Below are positions 35,350 to 46,577 of a stretch of DNA of 64,000 nt, in pieces (positions within the stretch are counted from its first letter, which is position 1; the number at the start of each line of letters is the position of its first letter). Source of the DNA: Hevea brasiliensis (taxonomy: Eukaryota; Streptophyta; Magnoliopsida; Malpighiales; Euphorbiaceae); the NCBI RefSeq assembly GCF_030052815.1, contig NC_079498.1, positions 75,626,992 through 75,690,991 on the forward strand, read 5' to 3'. Below the pieces are notes generated by a model. The model made no database searches. It saw nothing but the letters and a program-made list of their open reading frames with translations, and was not told the origin of the DNA. The position numbers were made by a program, and so were the translations under genes.

Positions 35350-37829
35350 ATGGAAGATCAGGAACAAGTACAGAACCTACAGGGGCAAGTTTCCGAATTG
35401 AAAGATCAGGTCTCAGAACTTATGAGACTAATGAGGGAAATGTCCCAGAATAAACCCACAGCAGAGCCTAGCCTACCACTACCTCCTCCACCTCCTACAA
35501 CAAATGATCCTCACCAAGCTTCAACTTCTTTTACCTTTCAGTCTCCCATCCCGGACCCGACAATCACTGTCAATCCGGTTACCACAAATAATGACCTACC
35601 TTACTCTCATTACCCAACCGTTCCAAACACCGACCCATACCCTTCGAATATAATCCCTCCCATTCACTTCACCCCTCATCCCCCAACTGGGGGAGTATTC
35701 CATGCAGTGGGAGGGGAAAATAAGACAAAAGAAAGTGAGAAACTATCTGCTCTAGAGGAGAGATTGAGAGCAATTGAAGGGTTGAATATGTATGGTTCAG
35801 TCGACGTGGCATCGCTTAGATTGGTTCCCGATGTGGTGGTGCCTCCCAAGTTCAAGGTCCCTGATTTCGACAAGTACACAGGGAATTCAGATCCTCGCAT
35901 TCACTTGGCCACCTATATCGCCAAGATGTCTGCTCTGACAGAGGACGATAGATTGCTGGTCCACTTTTTTCATGAGAGCCTCTCAGGGGCAGCTTTGAGG
36001 TGGTGTATTCAGTTGGACAGGAGCAAACTGCGCTCCTGGAAGGACTTAGCTGATGCCTTCTTAAAGCAGTACAAATTTAACTGCGATGTGGCCCCCACAA
36101 GAAGGGACCTCCAGAACCTAGTACAGAAAGACAAAGAAAGCTTCAAGGAATATGCCCAGAGATGGAGAGAAAAGGCGGCAGAAGTGCATCCCCCGGTGAC
36201 CGACAATGAGCTATGCTCTCTGTTCATCAAAACTTTGAAGGCCCCTTACTTCAACTTGATGATTGGGAACACTTCCAACAGCTTCTCTGACATCATACAG
36301 GCTGGCGAAAGGATAGAGGCCAACCTAAGAATGGGACGATTGCAGGAGTTGGCTGAGAACCCTGCAAAGAAAACTGCCAATTTTGGCAAGAAAAAGGAGG
36401 GTGATGTCCATTCAGTCACCCGGCAGAATAATTACTCCCCATTCCCTCAAAACAATTATCGGCCATATCCTCCCCCTCATGGCCAAACAGTCGCCAATAT
36501 TCCACCTCCTTTCCCTAATTATCCACACCCGTGCCCACAATATCCCCCACCTACAAATTACCAACCAAGACCGCCTCCTTCTCCTGCTCAACTAAAACCA
36601 CCACAGAACAACCCAAGACCCCCAAGAAACCCTGATCCACCTCTTCCCCTCCCACTCAGTGAAATATACCGATACTTTGTCGGTATAAACCAAATCGTAC
36701 CAGTTCCCCTAGATCCAATTCAGCCTCCATACCCCAGGTGGTATGATACCACTGCCCGTTGTGAGTATCATGGAGGGGCACAAGGGCACTCAACCGATAA
36801 CTGTGGGGCACTCAGGGGGAGAGTGCACGCTTTAATCAGAAACGGGTGGTTGAAGATTGAGGGAAATGGTTCCCTCCCCAATGTTACCTCAAACCCACTG
36901 CCTAACCATAATGCAGGCAGTGGTGTAATATGATAGAGCCTGATGAAGAAGGATCAATGCTGGAAGTAGACAAGCTGACTCCTTACTTCAAGGAAATTTT
37001 TGCTGTGGCAATGAGGGAAGGCTACCTCTGCCCTCAGGTAGCGGGATTGGAAGAGAGTACGGGGTGTCCTTATCATGGAGGGGCAGCTGATCACGAGCTA
37101 CAGGGCTGTGAGGGATTCAAGTAAGAGGTTCGGAACTTATTGTCTCTCAAGGTTCTGAGATGCTAGACGAGGTCGAAGATGGAAGAGGGAGTGAATACCA
37201 CTAGATATAGCCAAAATGCTCCCACCAGAATCACTTTCTCACCCCCGGTAGCCTCACAACCAGTAACGATTATCCGAGCCCCATCTCAGCTCCCTGTTAC
37301 CAACACCCATGCCATACCTTGGAACTACAATTTCCAAGTCTTCACTCAAGGAGCGTCAAGCAGTACACCGGCTCCTAGCCTTGCTTCACCTCCGGCACCT
37401 CCTAAGCCATGTTTCACTCCTCATGCACACTTTCAGATGACTTATGCTGGACCTACCACCAGTGCTACTCCCCAGATCGATCCCCAACCCGTCACTGCCA
37501 CAAAGCCCTCCTCCCTTGAGCAAGAGGTCGAGTTCATAACTCGAAGTGGGAGGTGTTACAGTAACGAAGAAAAAGAAAAGAGAAAAGGGAAAGTAAAAAT
37601 GGGAGAGTCATTGAAGAACACTGAAGAGGAGGTTGAGAAGACAGAGGAAGCAGAGCCTGTCGAGCATAAAGAAGAGGAGGAACTGCTGCTCCAAATAATG
37701 AAACAGAGCGAGTATGATGTGGTGGAGCAGTTGAGGAAAACTCCTGCCCGAATTTCGCTGTTATCGCTGATTTTGAGTTCGGAAGTGCACCGACAAACCT
37801 TGCAGAGAATCCTGGATCAGGCCTTGTAA
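35350..37829 (+). pseudogene. F gag
   Basis: The first clear ATG is at 35350 (MEDQEQVQNL); an in-frame extension upstream is open. A short N-terminal coiled coil and a Pro-rich stretch precede the Retrotrans_gag core (FKVPDFDKYTGNSDPRIHL, FFHESLSGAALRW, FLKQYKFNCDV, ESFKEYAQRWREKA). Two CxYHGG...H...C knuckle-like blocks follow, CEYHGGAQGHSTDNC and CPYHGGAADHELQGC, instead of a standard CCHC. The frame changes at 36930, TAA lies at 37122-37124, and a further shift before 37829 precedes the protease. It would form the capsid. Confidence 0.88.
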
Positions 37830-38266
37830 ACCCCGACATTACTCCGGGGCAATTTGAGAAGATAGTAGGACAAATCCAGGCATCCAGCTTTGTTACTTTC
37901 TCAGAGGACGAGATAGACCCTGCGGGTTTAAGGCATACTAAGGCTCTACATGTAACAGTGAAGTGTAAGGGTTGTATAGTAGCCAAGGTACTTATTGATA
38001 ACGGGTCAGCTCTCAATGTACTCCCTAGCGCTACCTTAGCTAGTTTGCCAGTTGACCAATCGGACATATGTCAAAGTGCTATGGTGGTAAGAGCCTTTGA
38101 CGGTACCAGAAGAGAAGTGTTGGGAGATATTGACTTGCCGCTTCAGATTGGCGCATGCACTTTCAACGTCACATTCCAGGTGATGAACATTGAGCCTGCC
38201 TATACTATGCTGCTGGGGAGGCCTTGGATCCATTCTGCGAACGCCGTTCCCTCAACTCTGCACTAG
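37830..38266 (+). pseudogene. F aspartic protease
   Basis: The core KVLIDNGSALNVLP has the D-N-G-S active site typical of Tat-lineage proteases rather than D-T-G. AYTMLLGRPWIH is the conserved C-terminal block. A TAG at 38264-38266 interrupts the frame, which then continues into the G-patch segment. It processes Gag and Pol in active relatives. Confidence 0.88.
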
Positions 38267-38281
38267 AAAATAAAATACATC

Positions 38282-38812
38282 ATGAACGGCAAAATCGTCA
38301 CAATAAAAGGAGAGGAGGCCTTGCTAGTCACTAAGCCGCAATCACTTCCCTATGTGGAGGCAGCTGAGGAGTCATTAGAAAGCTCCTTCCAAGCCCTCGA
38401 GTTACAAGAAACCATCTCAGAAAATGGAGGGGCTATGGCTATGGTAGCCAAAATAATGACAAGGAGTGGGTACGAAGAAGGCAAAGGCCTAGGCGCCACA
38501 TTACAGGGAATCGTTGAACCCATACCAACTATCCAGAAGGTAGGCCGCTATGGTTTGGGTTATGAGGAAGATGCCCTTATGGATGGGCATTTCTGGATGA
38601 GGAAAATGCTCCGGGATCAAAGGTTCGATCGAAAAATGGGAAAGATAAAAGTAGTCCCGAGAATTACGGAGATCTTCACTAAACCGGTCATTCAGCATCC
38701 GGCAAATACAGAAGAATCACCCGATGATCCATCCATAGATGTCATCCAACTGGATTCCTTGTATGAGGCCCTAGTCTCGCCAATGACTGAGGGGCAAGAG
38801 CTGAACAACTAG
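38282..38812 (+). pseudogene. F G-patch domain segment between protease and RT
   Basis: In the same frame as the protease. Residues about 54-95 read VAKIMTRSGYEEGKGLG and VGRYGLGYE, matching the G-patch pattern (a glycine-rich RNA-binding or helicase-activating motif, also found C-terminal to protease in some retroviruses). A TAG at 38810-38812 lies just before the exon end, so the join to RT needs readthrough or is a decay stop. Its role would be RNA or RT binding, by analogy only. Confidence 0.75.
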
Positions 38813-38844
38813 ACAACTGAGGACATCCCTGTACTCAATTTCGA

Positions 38845-39028
38845 GTAAAGTACCTTTTGGTTATCTACACTTGATCATTTTGTCCATAGTGGCAAGTGTA
38901 ATATTGTAAATGGACCTTTTTCTTATGGCATAAATATTAATGAATTAATAGTGCATTTTAAATCCAATTCTCTTTTCCTTTCCTTTTGAATTCCATCCTT
39001 ATAATATGTTCCATTTTTATTCATTCAG
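38845..39028 (+). other. F intron between protease/G-patch and RT (184 bp)
   Basis: Donor GA|GTAAAGTACC, with TAA as the first in-frame codon if unspliced; acceptor TTTTATTCATTCAG|AA. Removing it joins a two-base codon remnant to one base and continues without a stop into the RT lead-in (VNFEIP). Ogre elements have an intron at this place. Confidence 0.78.
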
Positions 39029-40206
39029 AACCATTCATCAATTAACACCCAATAATCCAATAGACTCAGAAATTCCTCTGGTTAATTTTGAAATCCCCAT
39101 AACTGCCATTACTTCAAGTGATTCTGAGGAAGACCTTACAGAAGAAAGTAATGAAAAAGATGAACCCTCCCTAGTGCCTTGTGGAGACGAAACGCACACC
39201 ATAAATTTAGGCACAGAAGAAGTAAAAAGGGAACTTAAGGTAGTGGAGAGTGAAGAATTGGGAGATATGATCGATGCCTTAAAGAATTCCTCGACATATT
39301 TTCCTGGAGCTATGATGATATGGTGGGTTTGGACCCTCAGATAGTGACACACAAAATTCCCCTAATTTAGGGGACAATCCCGGTAAAGCAGAAGTTAAGG
39401 AGAATGAATCCCGACACACTGCTCAAAGTTCGGGATGAAGTCATGAAACAGTATGACGCGGGGTTCCTGGAAGTGGTCAAATATCCCTAATGGATAGCTA
39501 ATGTGGTCCCGGTAATGAAGAAGGACGGGAGAGTTCGGGTGTGCGTCGATTACAGGGATCTCAATAAAGCGAGCTTGAAAGACGATTTCCCTCTCCCTCA
39601 CATTGATGTGTTAGTTGACAATGCTGTGGGATTGGGCAGGTGTTCGTGTATTGATGGGGCATCAGGGTACAATCAGATCCCGATGGACGAGGAAGATAAG
39701 GATAAAATTGCTTTCATCACTCAATGGGGGGTATTTTGCTATCGGGTCATGCCTTTTGGGTTGAAGAATGCTGGTGCTACCTACCAGCGTGCAATGGTCA
39801 CATTATTCCACGATATGATGCATAAAGAGGTGGAAGTGTATGTGGATGATATGATCATCAAATCCCGGGGAGAAGAAAGTCATGTGCAGTGCGAGAAAGT
39901 ATTCGAGAGACTCAGGAAATACCAGTTGAAACTGAACCCTGCCAAATGCATATTCGGAGTTAGATCGGGAAAGTTGTTAGGATTCATAGTAAGCGAGAGG
40001 GGAATAGAGGTCGATCCAGACAAGGTTCGAGCTATTTAAGAGATGCCATCCCCAAGAATAGAAAGGGAGGTGCGCAGTTTTCTGGGAAAGTTGAACTACA
40101 TTTCGAGATTTATTTCCAATCTCACTGCCAAAGCTGAGCCAATTTTCAGGCTACTCCGGAAGAACAACTCCACCCAATGGGATTCAGTTTGCCAAGAGGC
40201 TTTTGA
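39029..40206 (+). pseudogene. F reverse transcriptase
   Basis: The lead-in has an acidic stretch, then KLRRMNPDTLLKVRDEV, VPVMKKDGRVRVCVDYRD, GYNQIPMDEEDKDKIAF, MPFGLKNAGATYQRAM and the catalytic VYVDDMIIKS, followed by the thumb/connection (EVRSFLGKLNYISRFI). The YVDD rather than FIDD box and the PMDEEDKEKTAF-type block are typical of the Tat/Athila side of Ty3/gypsy. Breaks: a frame change near 39300, in-frame TAA codons near 39365 and at 39488-39490, TAA at 40037-40039, and a shift before RNase H near 40210-40260. Confidence 0.9.
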
Positions 40207-40265
40207 GAAGATCAAGCAATACATGTCAAGACCACGATATTGGTCCCACCGTGGCGAGGAGGCCT

Positions 40266-40637
40266 CTTATCTTGTATATGGCAGTCAGTGAGAACTCGAT
40301 GGGATGTGTTTTGGGACAACATGATGATACCGGGCGAAAGGAGAGGGCTATTTATTACCTAAGTAAGAAGTTCAATGATTGTGAGTCAAGGTACTCTTTC
40401 TTAGAAAAGACGTGCTGCGCGTTAGCCTGGACAGCAAATCGCCTCAAGCACTACATGTTGGATCACCAGACATGGCTCATCTCCAGGATGGATCCTATCA
40501 AATATGTATTCGAAAGTCCATTCGTGCCAGGAAGGATAGCCAAATGGCAAGTTATACTCTCCCAATATGACATAGTCAATATGACCCAGAAAGTGGTGAA
40601 AGGTAGCGTGATTGCTGATCTCCTAGCGGAAAATCCT
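40266..40637 (+). pseudogene. F first RNase H (degenerate)
   Basis: Follows RT (numbering from 40203): LYMAVSENSMGCVLGQ, IYYLSKKFNDCESRYS, LKHYMLDHQTWLISR, GRIAKWQVILSQYDI and GSVIADLLAENP. The first catalytic aspartate of active RNase H is absent (VSEN), as is usual in Tat elements that have acquired a second RNase H. It probably acts as a connection domain. No internal stop. Confidence 0.85.
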
Positions 40638-40721
40638 ATCCAGGATTATGAAGCTCTGGATTTTGAGTTCCCTGATGAGCATATTAATGAAGTGGACTGC
40701 GAAGAAGAGGGGCCAGCCGAT

Positions 40722-41102
40722 GTATGGGAAATGTATTTCGACGGAGCTTTCAATTTGTCCGGGAATGGAATTGGAGCTGTATTGGTATCCCCAGATGGAA
40801 AGCACTTCCCGGTAGCAGTTAAGTTGAGATTTGACTGCACCAACAACGTTGCGGAATACGAAGCTTGTGTGATGGGTCTACAGGCTGCCATCGAAATGAA
40901 AATCAGGAAGCTAGAGGTATACGGAGACTCAGCCCTAATTATTTATCAAGTCAAGGGAGAATGGCAAACCAAGGATCCCAAGCTAATCTCGTATCAGAAG
41001 TACCTATTGGAGCTGATCAAGAAATTCGAAGAAATCTCTTTCACTCACCTTAGTAGGGACAAGAATCAATTTACTGATGCCTTAGCTACTCTAGCTGTTA
41101 TG
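40722..41102 (+). pseudogene. F archaeal-type RNase H (aRNH)
   Basis: A second RNase H with a complete acidic set: D180 (MYFDGAF), E218 (NNVAEYEA), D242 (VYGDSAL) and D292 (FTDALATL), counted from 40203. The pattern is that of the archaeal/plant-type RNase HI acquired by the Tat lineage, here placed between the first RNase H and integrase. It is open and uninterrupted, the best-kept part of pol in F. Confidence 0.9.
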
Positions 41103-41219
41103 GCTCAAATCGAAGAGGGTCAGATGATTCAGACATTGAAGATTAAAGCAAGAAGTGAGCCAGCATATTGCTTCATGATTGAAGAAGAGCCCGATAGAAA
41201 GCCTTGGTATCATGACATC

Positions 41220-42450
41220 CTGGTCTACTGTAGAACCAGGGAATTCCCCTCAGGGGCAAACCGAAACGAAAAGAGGATGCTTCGGAGATTAGCATTGGGA
41301 TACTTCCCCAGTGGAGAAACCCTATACAAGAGGAGCTCCAACGGCGAATTATTGAGATGTGTGGATGCAAAGGAGGCGAAGAAAATCCTTTTTGAGACTC
41401 ATGAAGGAAATTGTGCAACCCATGCCAATGGGCACATGATGGCTAAGCAAATCATGCGACGTGGGTATTTTTGGACTACAATGGAAAAGGATTGCGTCGA
41501 GTATTTTCGAAAATGCCATAAGTGTCAAATCTATGCCGATCCAATCAATGTGCCACCTCACAAGTTGTTCAACCTCGTCTCACCATGGCCTTTCGCAATG
41601 TGGGGCATCGATGTGATTGGTCCCATAAATCCCAAGGCATCCAATGGGCACAGATTCATCCTTGTGGCCATCGACTATTTCTCCAAGTGGGTCGAGGCGA
41701 CATCCTATGCGCATATCACACAGAATACGTTTCTTAGATTTCTCAGAAGCAATATTATCTGCCGGCATGGCCTCCCTAATGAAATCGTCACCGATAACGC
41801 CAAGAATCTGAATGGTCCAAAGATTCAAAAATTGTGTGATCAATACAAAATCCGACACCTCAATTCCTCCCTATACCGTCCCCAGATGAATGGAGCGGTG
41901 GAAGCTGCAAACAAAAACCTCAAGAGGATAATCCGGAAAATGACGGTCACGTATAGGGATTGGCATGATATGCTTCCTTACGCTCTCCACACATACCGGA
42001 CTTCTGTAAGGACCTCAACCGGGGCAACTCCATACTCACTGGTTTACGGCATGGAAGCAGTATTGCCTATTGAAGTTGAAATTCCTTCCCTAAGGATTCT
42101 GAAGGAGTCAGGAATTGATGAGTCAGAATGGATCCAGTCAAGGTTGGATCAGTTAAACTTGCTTGATGAGAAAAGGTTAGCAGCAGCATGTCATGGCGAT
42201 TATACGGATGAGAATGGCTAGAGCATTTGACAAAAATGTTCGCCCGCGCGAATTCCAACTCGGGGACTTAGTTCTGAAGAAAGTACTGCCGAATCAAAAT
42301 GATCCCCGGGGCAAATGGTCACCAACCTACGAGGGACCCTATGTGGTTAAAAAGGCATTTTCTGGAGGAGCCTTGATCTTGACCCACATGGACGGTGAAG
42401 AGTTTCCGAGACCTGTGAATGCTGACACCGTCAAGAAATACTATGCCTAA
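41220..42450 (+). pseudogene. F integrase
   Basis: Zinc site H400, H407, C438, C441; catalytic D470 (WGIDVIGP), D531 (VTDNAKN) and E567 (GAVEAANK), with 35 residues between the last two. The C-terminal part resumes in another frame from 42193 and ends at 42450 with GPYVVKKAFSGGALIL, a GPY/F-like module; the frame change falls in 42193-42221. There is no chromodomain, as expected for Tat. No env-like ORF follows. Confidence 0.92.
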
Positions 42451-42480
42451 AAAAAAAAAAAAAAAAAAAAAGAAAGGAGA

Positions 42481-43015
42481 AGGAGTGAAAACCCGAAAGG
42501 GCGCTCCTAGCAAAATGTGTGAAAGAAGGCGAAAACCCCGAAGGGGCGCTTTCTGTAAAACGAGTGAAGGATGAAAACCCGAAAGGGCACCTTGAAAAAG
42601 TAAGTTAGCAAAAAAAAAAAAAAAACTCTAGGGGTGAAAACCTGAAAGGGCATCCCAAGAACCAAAAAAGGAGAAATAAGGAACAGGGGGCATGAAACCA
42701 GGATGAAGAGGGAAATGTCATGGCATGAGGCTTCAGAAAACTTGAAATAATGGCAGTTAAGGGATTTCAAAATCAGCCACAGGGAATATGTGAGATCTAT
42801 CCTTGTACCCTTCTTCTTTGAAACTTCTTCTTTGTTTATATTAAACCGTAATAAAATCACACTTCATTCCCCATGTTTTTATCTTTCCCTTATATTTATC
42901 CTTCTGCAATCTCATTATTTAATGCGCTATTTAATCAGTTAAAATTTTTGCCATAAAATTAAGATTTGACAATTGATAACCTCACGTACTTTACTATGAG
43001 ATTTGCAGGGAAAGA

Positions 43016-43054
<39 letters not shown>

Positions 43055-43128
43055 AGAGGTGAAAACCCGGAAGGGTACTTCTAGTCATATAGACGAAGGG
43101 GAAGTAAAAACCCGCACGGGTGCTTTTC
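42481..43128 (+). ncRNA. Six-hairpin array in the F 3' untranslated region
   Basis: Six units at 42481-42508, 42524-42554, 42567-42593, 42631-42656, 43052-43085 and 43098-43128. Each has an outer stem, an unpaired AAAA on the 5' side, then an inner CCC/GGG-type stem with a short loop, GAAA in three copies (as in GAAAACCCGAAAGGGC). Outer stems differ in sequence yet pair in all six (for example AGGAGTG/CGCTCCT, AGAAGGCG/CGCTTTCT, ACTAGAGGTG/TACTTCTAGT). Poly(A) runs separate some units. This is a cis structure in element RNA rather than a separate gene; role unknown. Confidence 0.7.
43017..43051 (+). repeat. Poly(A) tract of about 35 bases
   Basis: An uninterrupted A run directly before hairpin five; shorter runs occur at about 42451-42470 and 42610-42625. 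It is encoded internally, so not a retroposed tail. Confidence 0.9.
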
Positions 43129-43290
43129 GGGAGAAAGTCTGAAAAACAGAAATGGGGTATTTGAAGAAACGAGGCCATAGGTCAAGTCTTGCAACTCGTC
43201 CTCCATTCATCATTGGCCGTTGGGATTTTGTTAAGTACACTTCATTGGGGAAGAACTGCTCGTGTCCGGATTAGGTTTGCTTTGTAAGTG

Positions 43291-44045
43291 CAATTTAAAT
43301 TCCCTGTTATCAACCTCTGGTTCCTTGATCTAAGTTGATTTTAATTTCCTGCAATTTACATTTCTTGCTATCAACCTCTGGTCTAAGTTGATTTTAATTT
43401 CCTGCAATTTTAATTTCCTGCAATTTAAATTTCCAGTTATCAACCTCTGGTTCCTTGATCTAAGTTGATTTTAATTTCCTGCAATTTACATTTCTTGCTA
43501 TCAACCTCTGGTTCCTTGATCTAAGTTGATTTTAATTTCCTGCAATTTACATTTCTTGCTATCAACCTCTGGTTCCTTGATCTAAGTTGATTTTAATTTC
43601 CAGCAATTTACATTTCTTGTTATCAACCTCTGGTTCCTTGATCTAAGTTGATTTTAATTTCCTGCAATTTACATTTCTTGCTATCAACCTCTGGTTCCTT
43701 GATCTAAGTTGATTTTAATTTCCTGCAATTTACATTTCTTGCTATCAACCTCTGGTTCCTTGATCTAAGTTGATTTTAATTTCCTGCAATTTACATTTCT
43801 TGCTATCAACCTCTGGTTCCTTGATCTAAGTTGATTTTAATTTCCAGCAATTTACATTTCTTGTTATCAACCTCTGGTTCCTTAATCTAAGTTGATTTTA
43901 ATTTCCTGCAATTTACATTCCTTGCTATCAACCTCTAGTTCCTTGATCTAAGTTGATTTTAATTTCTAGCAATTTACATTTCCTGCTATCAACCTCTGGT
44001 TCCTAGATCCAAGTTGATTTTAATTTAACTTCCATTGCCAGTTTC
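43291..44045 (+). repeat. 61-bp tandem array, about 12 copies
   Basis: Units containing CAACCTCTGGTTCCTTGATC recur every 61 bp from 43311 (43502, 43563, 43624, 43685, 43746, 43807, 43868, 43929, 43990), with one shortened unit near 43380-43440. Such arrays before the 3' LTR are common in Ogre-type elements and can seed satellite DNA. Confidence 0.92.
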
Positions 44046-44165
44046 TAGGTCATTAACTTAGGTGTGCTTTGTTTCCCTAACTTCGAACACCTAATCGTCA
44101 AAAATATGAGTCTGGATCTTTACATAATTCCTACACGGAAATTTTTCCTTTAATAGAAATTGTGT

Positions 44166-44178
44166 AAAGAGGGGCAGC
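44166..44178 (+). other. F polypurine tract
   Basis: AAAGAGGGGCAGC directly before the 3' LTR start TGTCGACACC; it is the plus-strand primer site. Confidence 0.82.
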
Positions 44179-44737
44179 TGTCGACACCATATTTTGGCCG
44201 ATCCCCAGAATCAATAAACTTCGAAACCGATCCCTAGCACTAAGTCTCTCCTTGCCATCTAACCACGGTTTCGATCTCTCTCTACAGAAAGTTGAGTCAA
44301 TGCTAAGTCCTCATATCAGTCAAAGCCTTACCGGTCTCTCAAACCATTCACCGATCTCTCAAGCCCATTGTCAAATATCCTGACCAATTAACTACATTCC
44401 CGATCTCTCTTGTCAGACGAAATTGAACTAACACTAGAACCTTGCTGCCAATATTTATGATCAACCTCTCTTTTAAAAGTTTAGGAATAATCAAGCTAAG
44501 GTTCTAATCCGATTTAATGAAGATCCCGATCTTAAATGTTCAAGCCAAAATTTTCAATTAAGTTCCGTTTAGCAATCTCAAGCATGTTGTATTTTCCGAT
44601 CTCTCACACTTAGGATAATAATAGTTTTCAGTTGTTTCAATATACTCAGACAATCAAGTGTTTAGAAATTTTTCGATCACAACCATTCATCGAACAAAAA
44701 GGCATTCTATTTCATTTCATTGCAAAATTTGTACAAG

Positions 44738-46577
44738 TTATTGGTGAGGATCGCCTGACTGATCTACATTTCCCTCATCCTCTCCTTCCTCTTCACTATC
44801 CTCACCCTCGCCCCCGGGAGCCAGGTCGGCCATCCAAGAGAAGTCCTCTTCTGGGTAATGCTTCTGGAGTTCGGCCAAGAGGTCCTTGTGAGCATTCATA
44901 TAGGCACCAGCTATCCCTGTCACCATTTCTTCGTCTTTCGCCTTAAGCTCCTCGATAAATTGAGCGACCTGAGAAGCTTCGTTGGCCCGGAGCGCCTGGA
45001 CCTCCCCGAGAGCACGATCCCTTTCAGCCAGAACATGATTCTGTTCGGCCAGCCTGTCTTCATAGAACTTTGCCCGCCCCTCAACTTGAGATATGTAATC
45101 CTGAGAGGATGCGAGTTGGGATCGGAGGGAAGTCACTTCCTGATTCTTCTTCTCGACTTCCTTGCCCAGGCGATGAGCTTTTTCTCGAACTATGGTCTGG
45201 TTCACCAGACACTCCACGTTCAGGCTCATGGATCGAGTCAAGATATCGTCAAGGCTGTCCGGGGATAGCCTGTCCCGATCCTCCCGAAGGCAGATGGAAG
45301 ACCCCAAGACTTTGGCAAAACCGGGGTTCTCCTGAACAGTCTGGTTATTCTTCAGGGACTCGATCAACGTTTAAGCACCATGAGAAGAGGCTCTCACAGA
45401 ATATTGAGAAGGACCCCTTTCTGTGCTTGGAGCAGCTAGAGGAGGTGGAGCCGGCTCTTCCTGTTGAGGAGGAGATCGGACAGCTTTAGTGATCGGCGGC
45501 CCCGAAGGTCGGGACGGGCCCCTTTGCGTCTCCCCTGGTTCATGGCCGGGAGTTCGAAGCATTTTCGAATGCTTCATCTCCTTTACTTTCCGGGAGATCT
45601 CTCTTTCTTTCTTCCGCTTCCTAGAACCCTCATCACCCGCCATACCTGCACAAAGAAGAGGTCAGTGAGATCGCTAAGGTCCTGAGATCTGAGATGTAGA
45701 AAATACCGATCGAGGTCGGAGCGGAAGTTCGCGATCTTGGCGGTGAGCATTGTATGGTCCAATGGTGCAGCTCGGCAGTCACCGCATCTAAACAGGAATA
45801 CTTTTGAGTGGCAGCCTGATTCTTCAGATCCATCACTATCAAGCTTTCCTCCTGGTTCAGGGTAATGCGCTTCGGAAGCAAGGGCCCCTGGTGCCACCAG
45901 CTACGAGGGAAGTCCTCAAAGCAGGTCGGATTTTTGCTCCTCATAATAAAGAAGCGGTTCTTCCAATTTTTAAGGGAAGAGGGCAGATCGGTAAAGAGCC
46001 CGCAATGAGGCTTCGCCTGAAAGAACCAGTGCTCGTCGTCCTTTTGGCGAGTTAGCCTGTGCAGTTCGGCGAACACCTTAGCCGTAGGTCTGATTCCCTT
46101 AGCTCGGCATAGGCCTCAGAAGGCTACTAAAATCCGCCACGAGTTAGGGTGAACTTGAGCAATGCACACTCGGTGAAGTTTTAGGACCTCCTTAAAGAAG
46201 TCATCCAGAGGGAACCGAAGACCGGCCTTTAACTATTCCTCGTATACCATAACCAGGTCATTCTCTTCAAAGAAGTGATCAGCTCGGTGATCGCCGTGAC
46301 ACCGGATAAGTTCGTACGAATCAGGACGAATATTGTACTCCTGGCTGAACGATTGCAGATCGGACTCTTGCAAGATCGATGGCAGCTTGTCCATAGGGAG
46401 ATTCTCCCTCCCTGAAGAAGGTACGTGCCTTGATGGTCCGATCCGCACCCGAGCTGGAACGGAAACCCTAGGAGGTTCTGTTTGCGCGCTTGGCCCGACC
46501 ACCTCTTCTTCGTCAGACGACCACGAGAACTGAATGGAAGGAGGACTCGCTGCTCTTTGACCCTCGGCACTGCTCAT
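44738..46577 (-). pseudogene. Antisense LTR gene of F, 3' LTR copy
   Basis: Same organisation as the 5' copy: TATAAATA at 46735-46742 (minus), ATG at 46577, exon 1 to 45707, a 61-nt GT-AG intron (45706-45646) again in phase 1, and exon 2 from 45645 to 44738. Breaks are TAG at 46233-46235, TGA at 46116-46118 and TAA at 45371-45373. None coincides with the breaks of the 5' copy, and the corresponding codons there are sense. The C-terminus differs by a few residues (ending GDPHQ). Because the gene lies in U3, each integration of F duplicates it. Confidence 0.72.

Noticed and set aside
43017..43051. Poly(A) tail of a LINE or processed pseudogene
   Set aside because: No LINE domain or target duplication at the tract; it lies between hairpins of F and similar shorter runs precede other hairpins.
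43291..44045. CRISPR-like array
   Set aside because: Units are uniform direct repeats with no unique spacers and lie inside a plant retrotransposon; likewise the U5 array at 31272-31750.
42451..44178. Envelope-like gene after F integrase
   Set aside because: No long ORF, signal peptide or transmembrane pattern; the stretch holds hairpins, poly(A) runs and tandem repeats.
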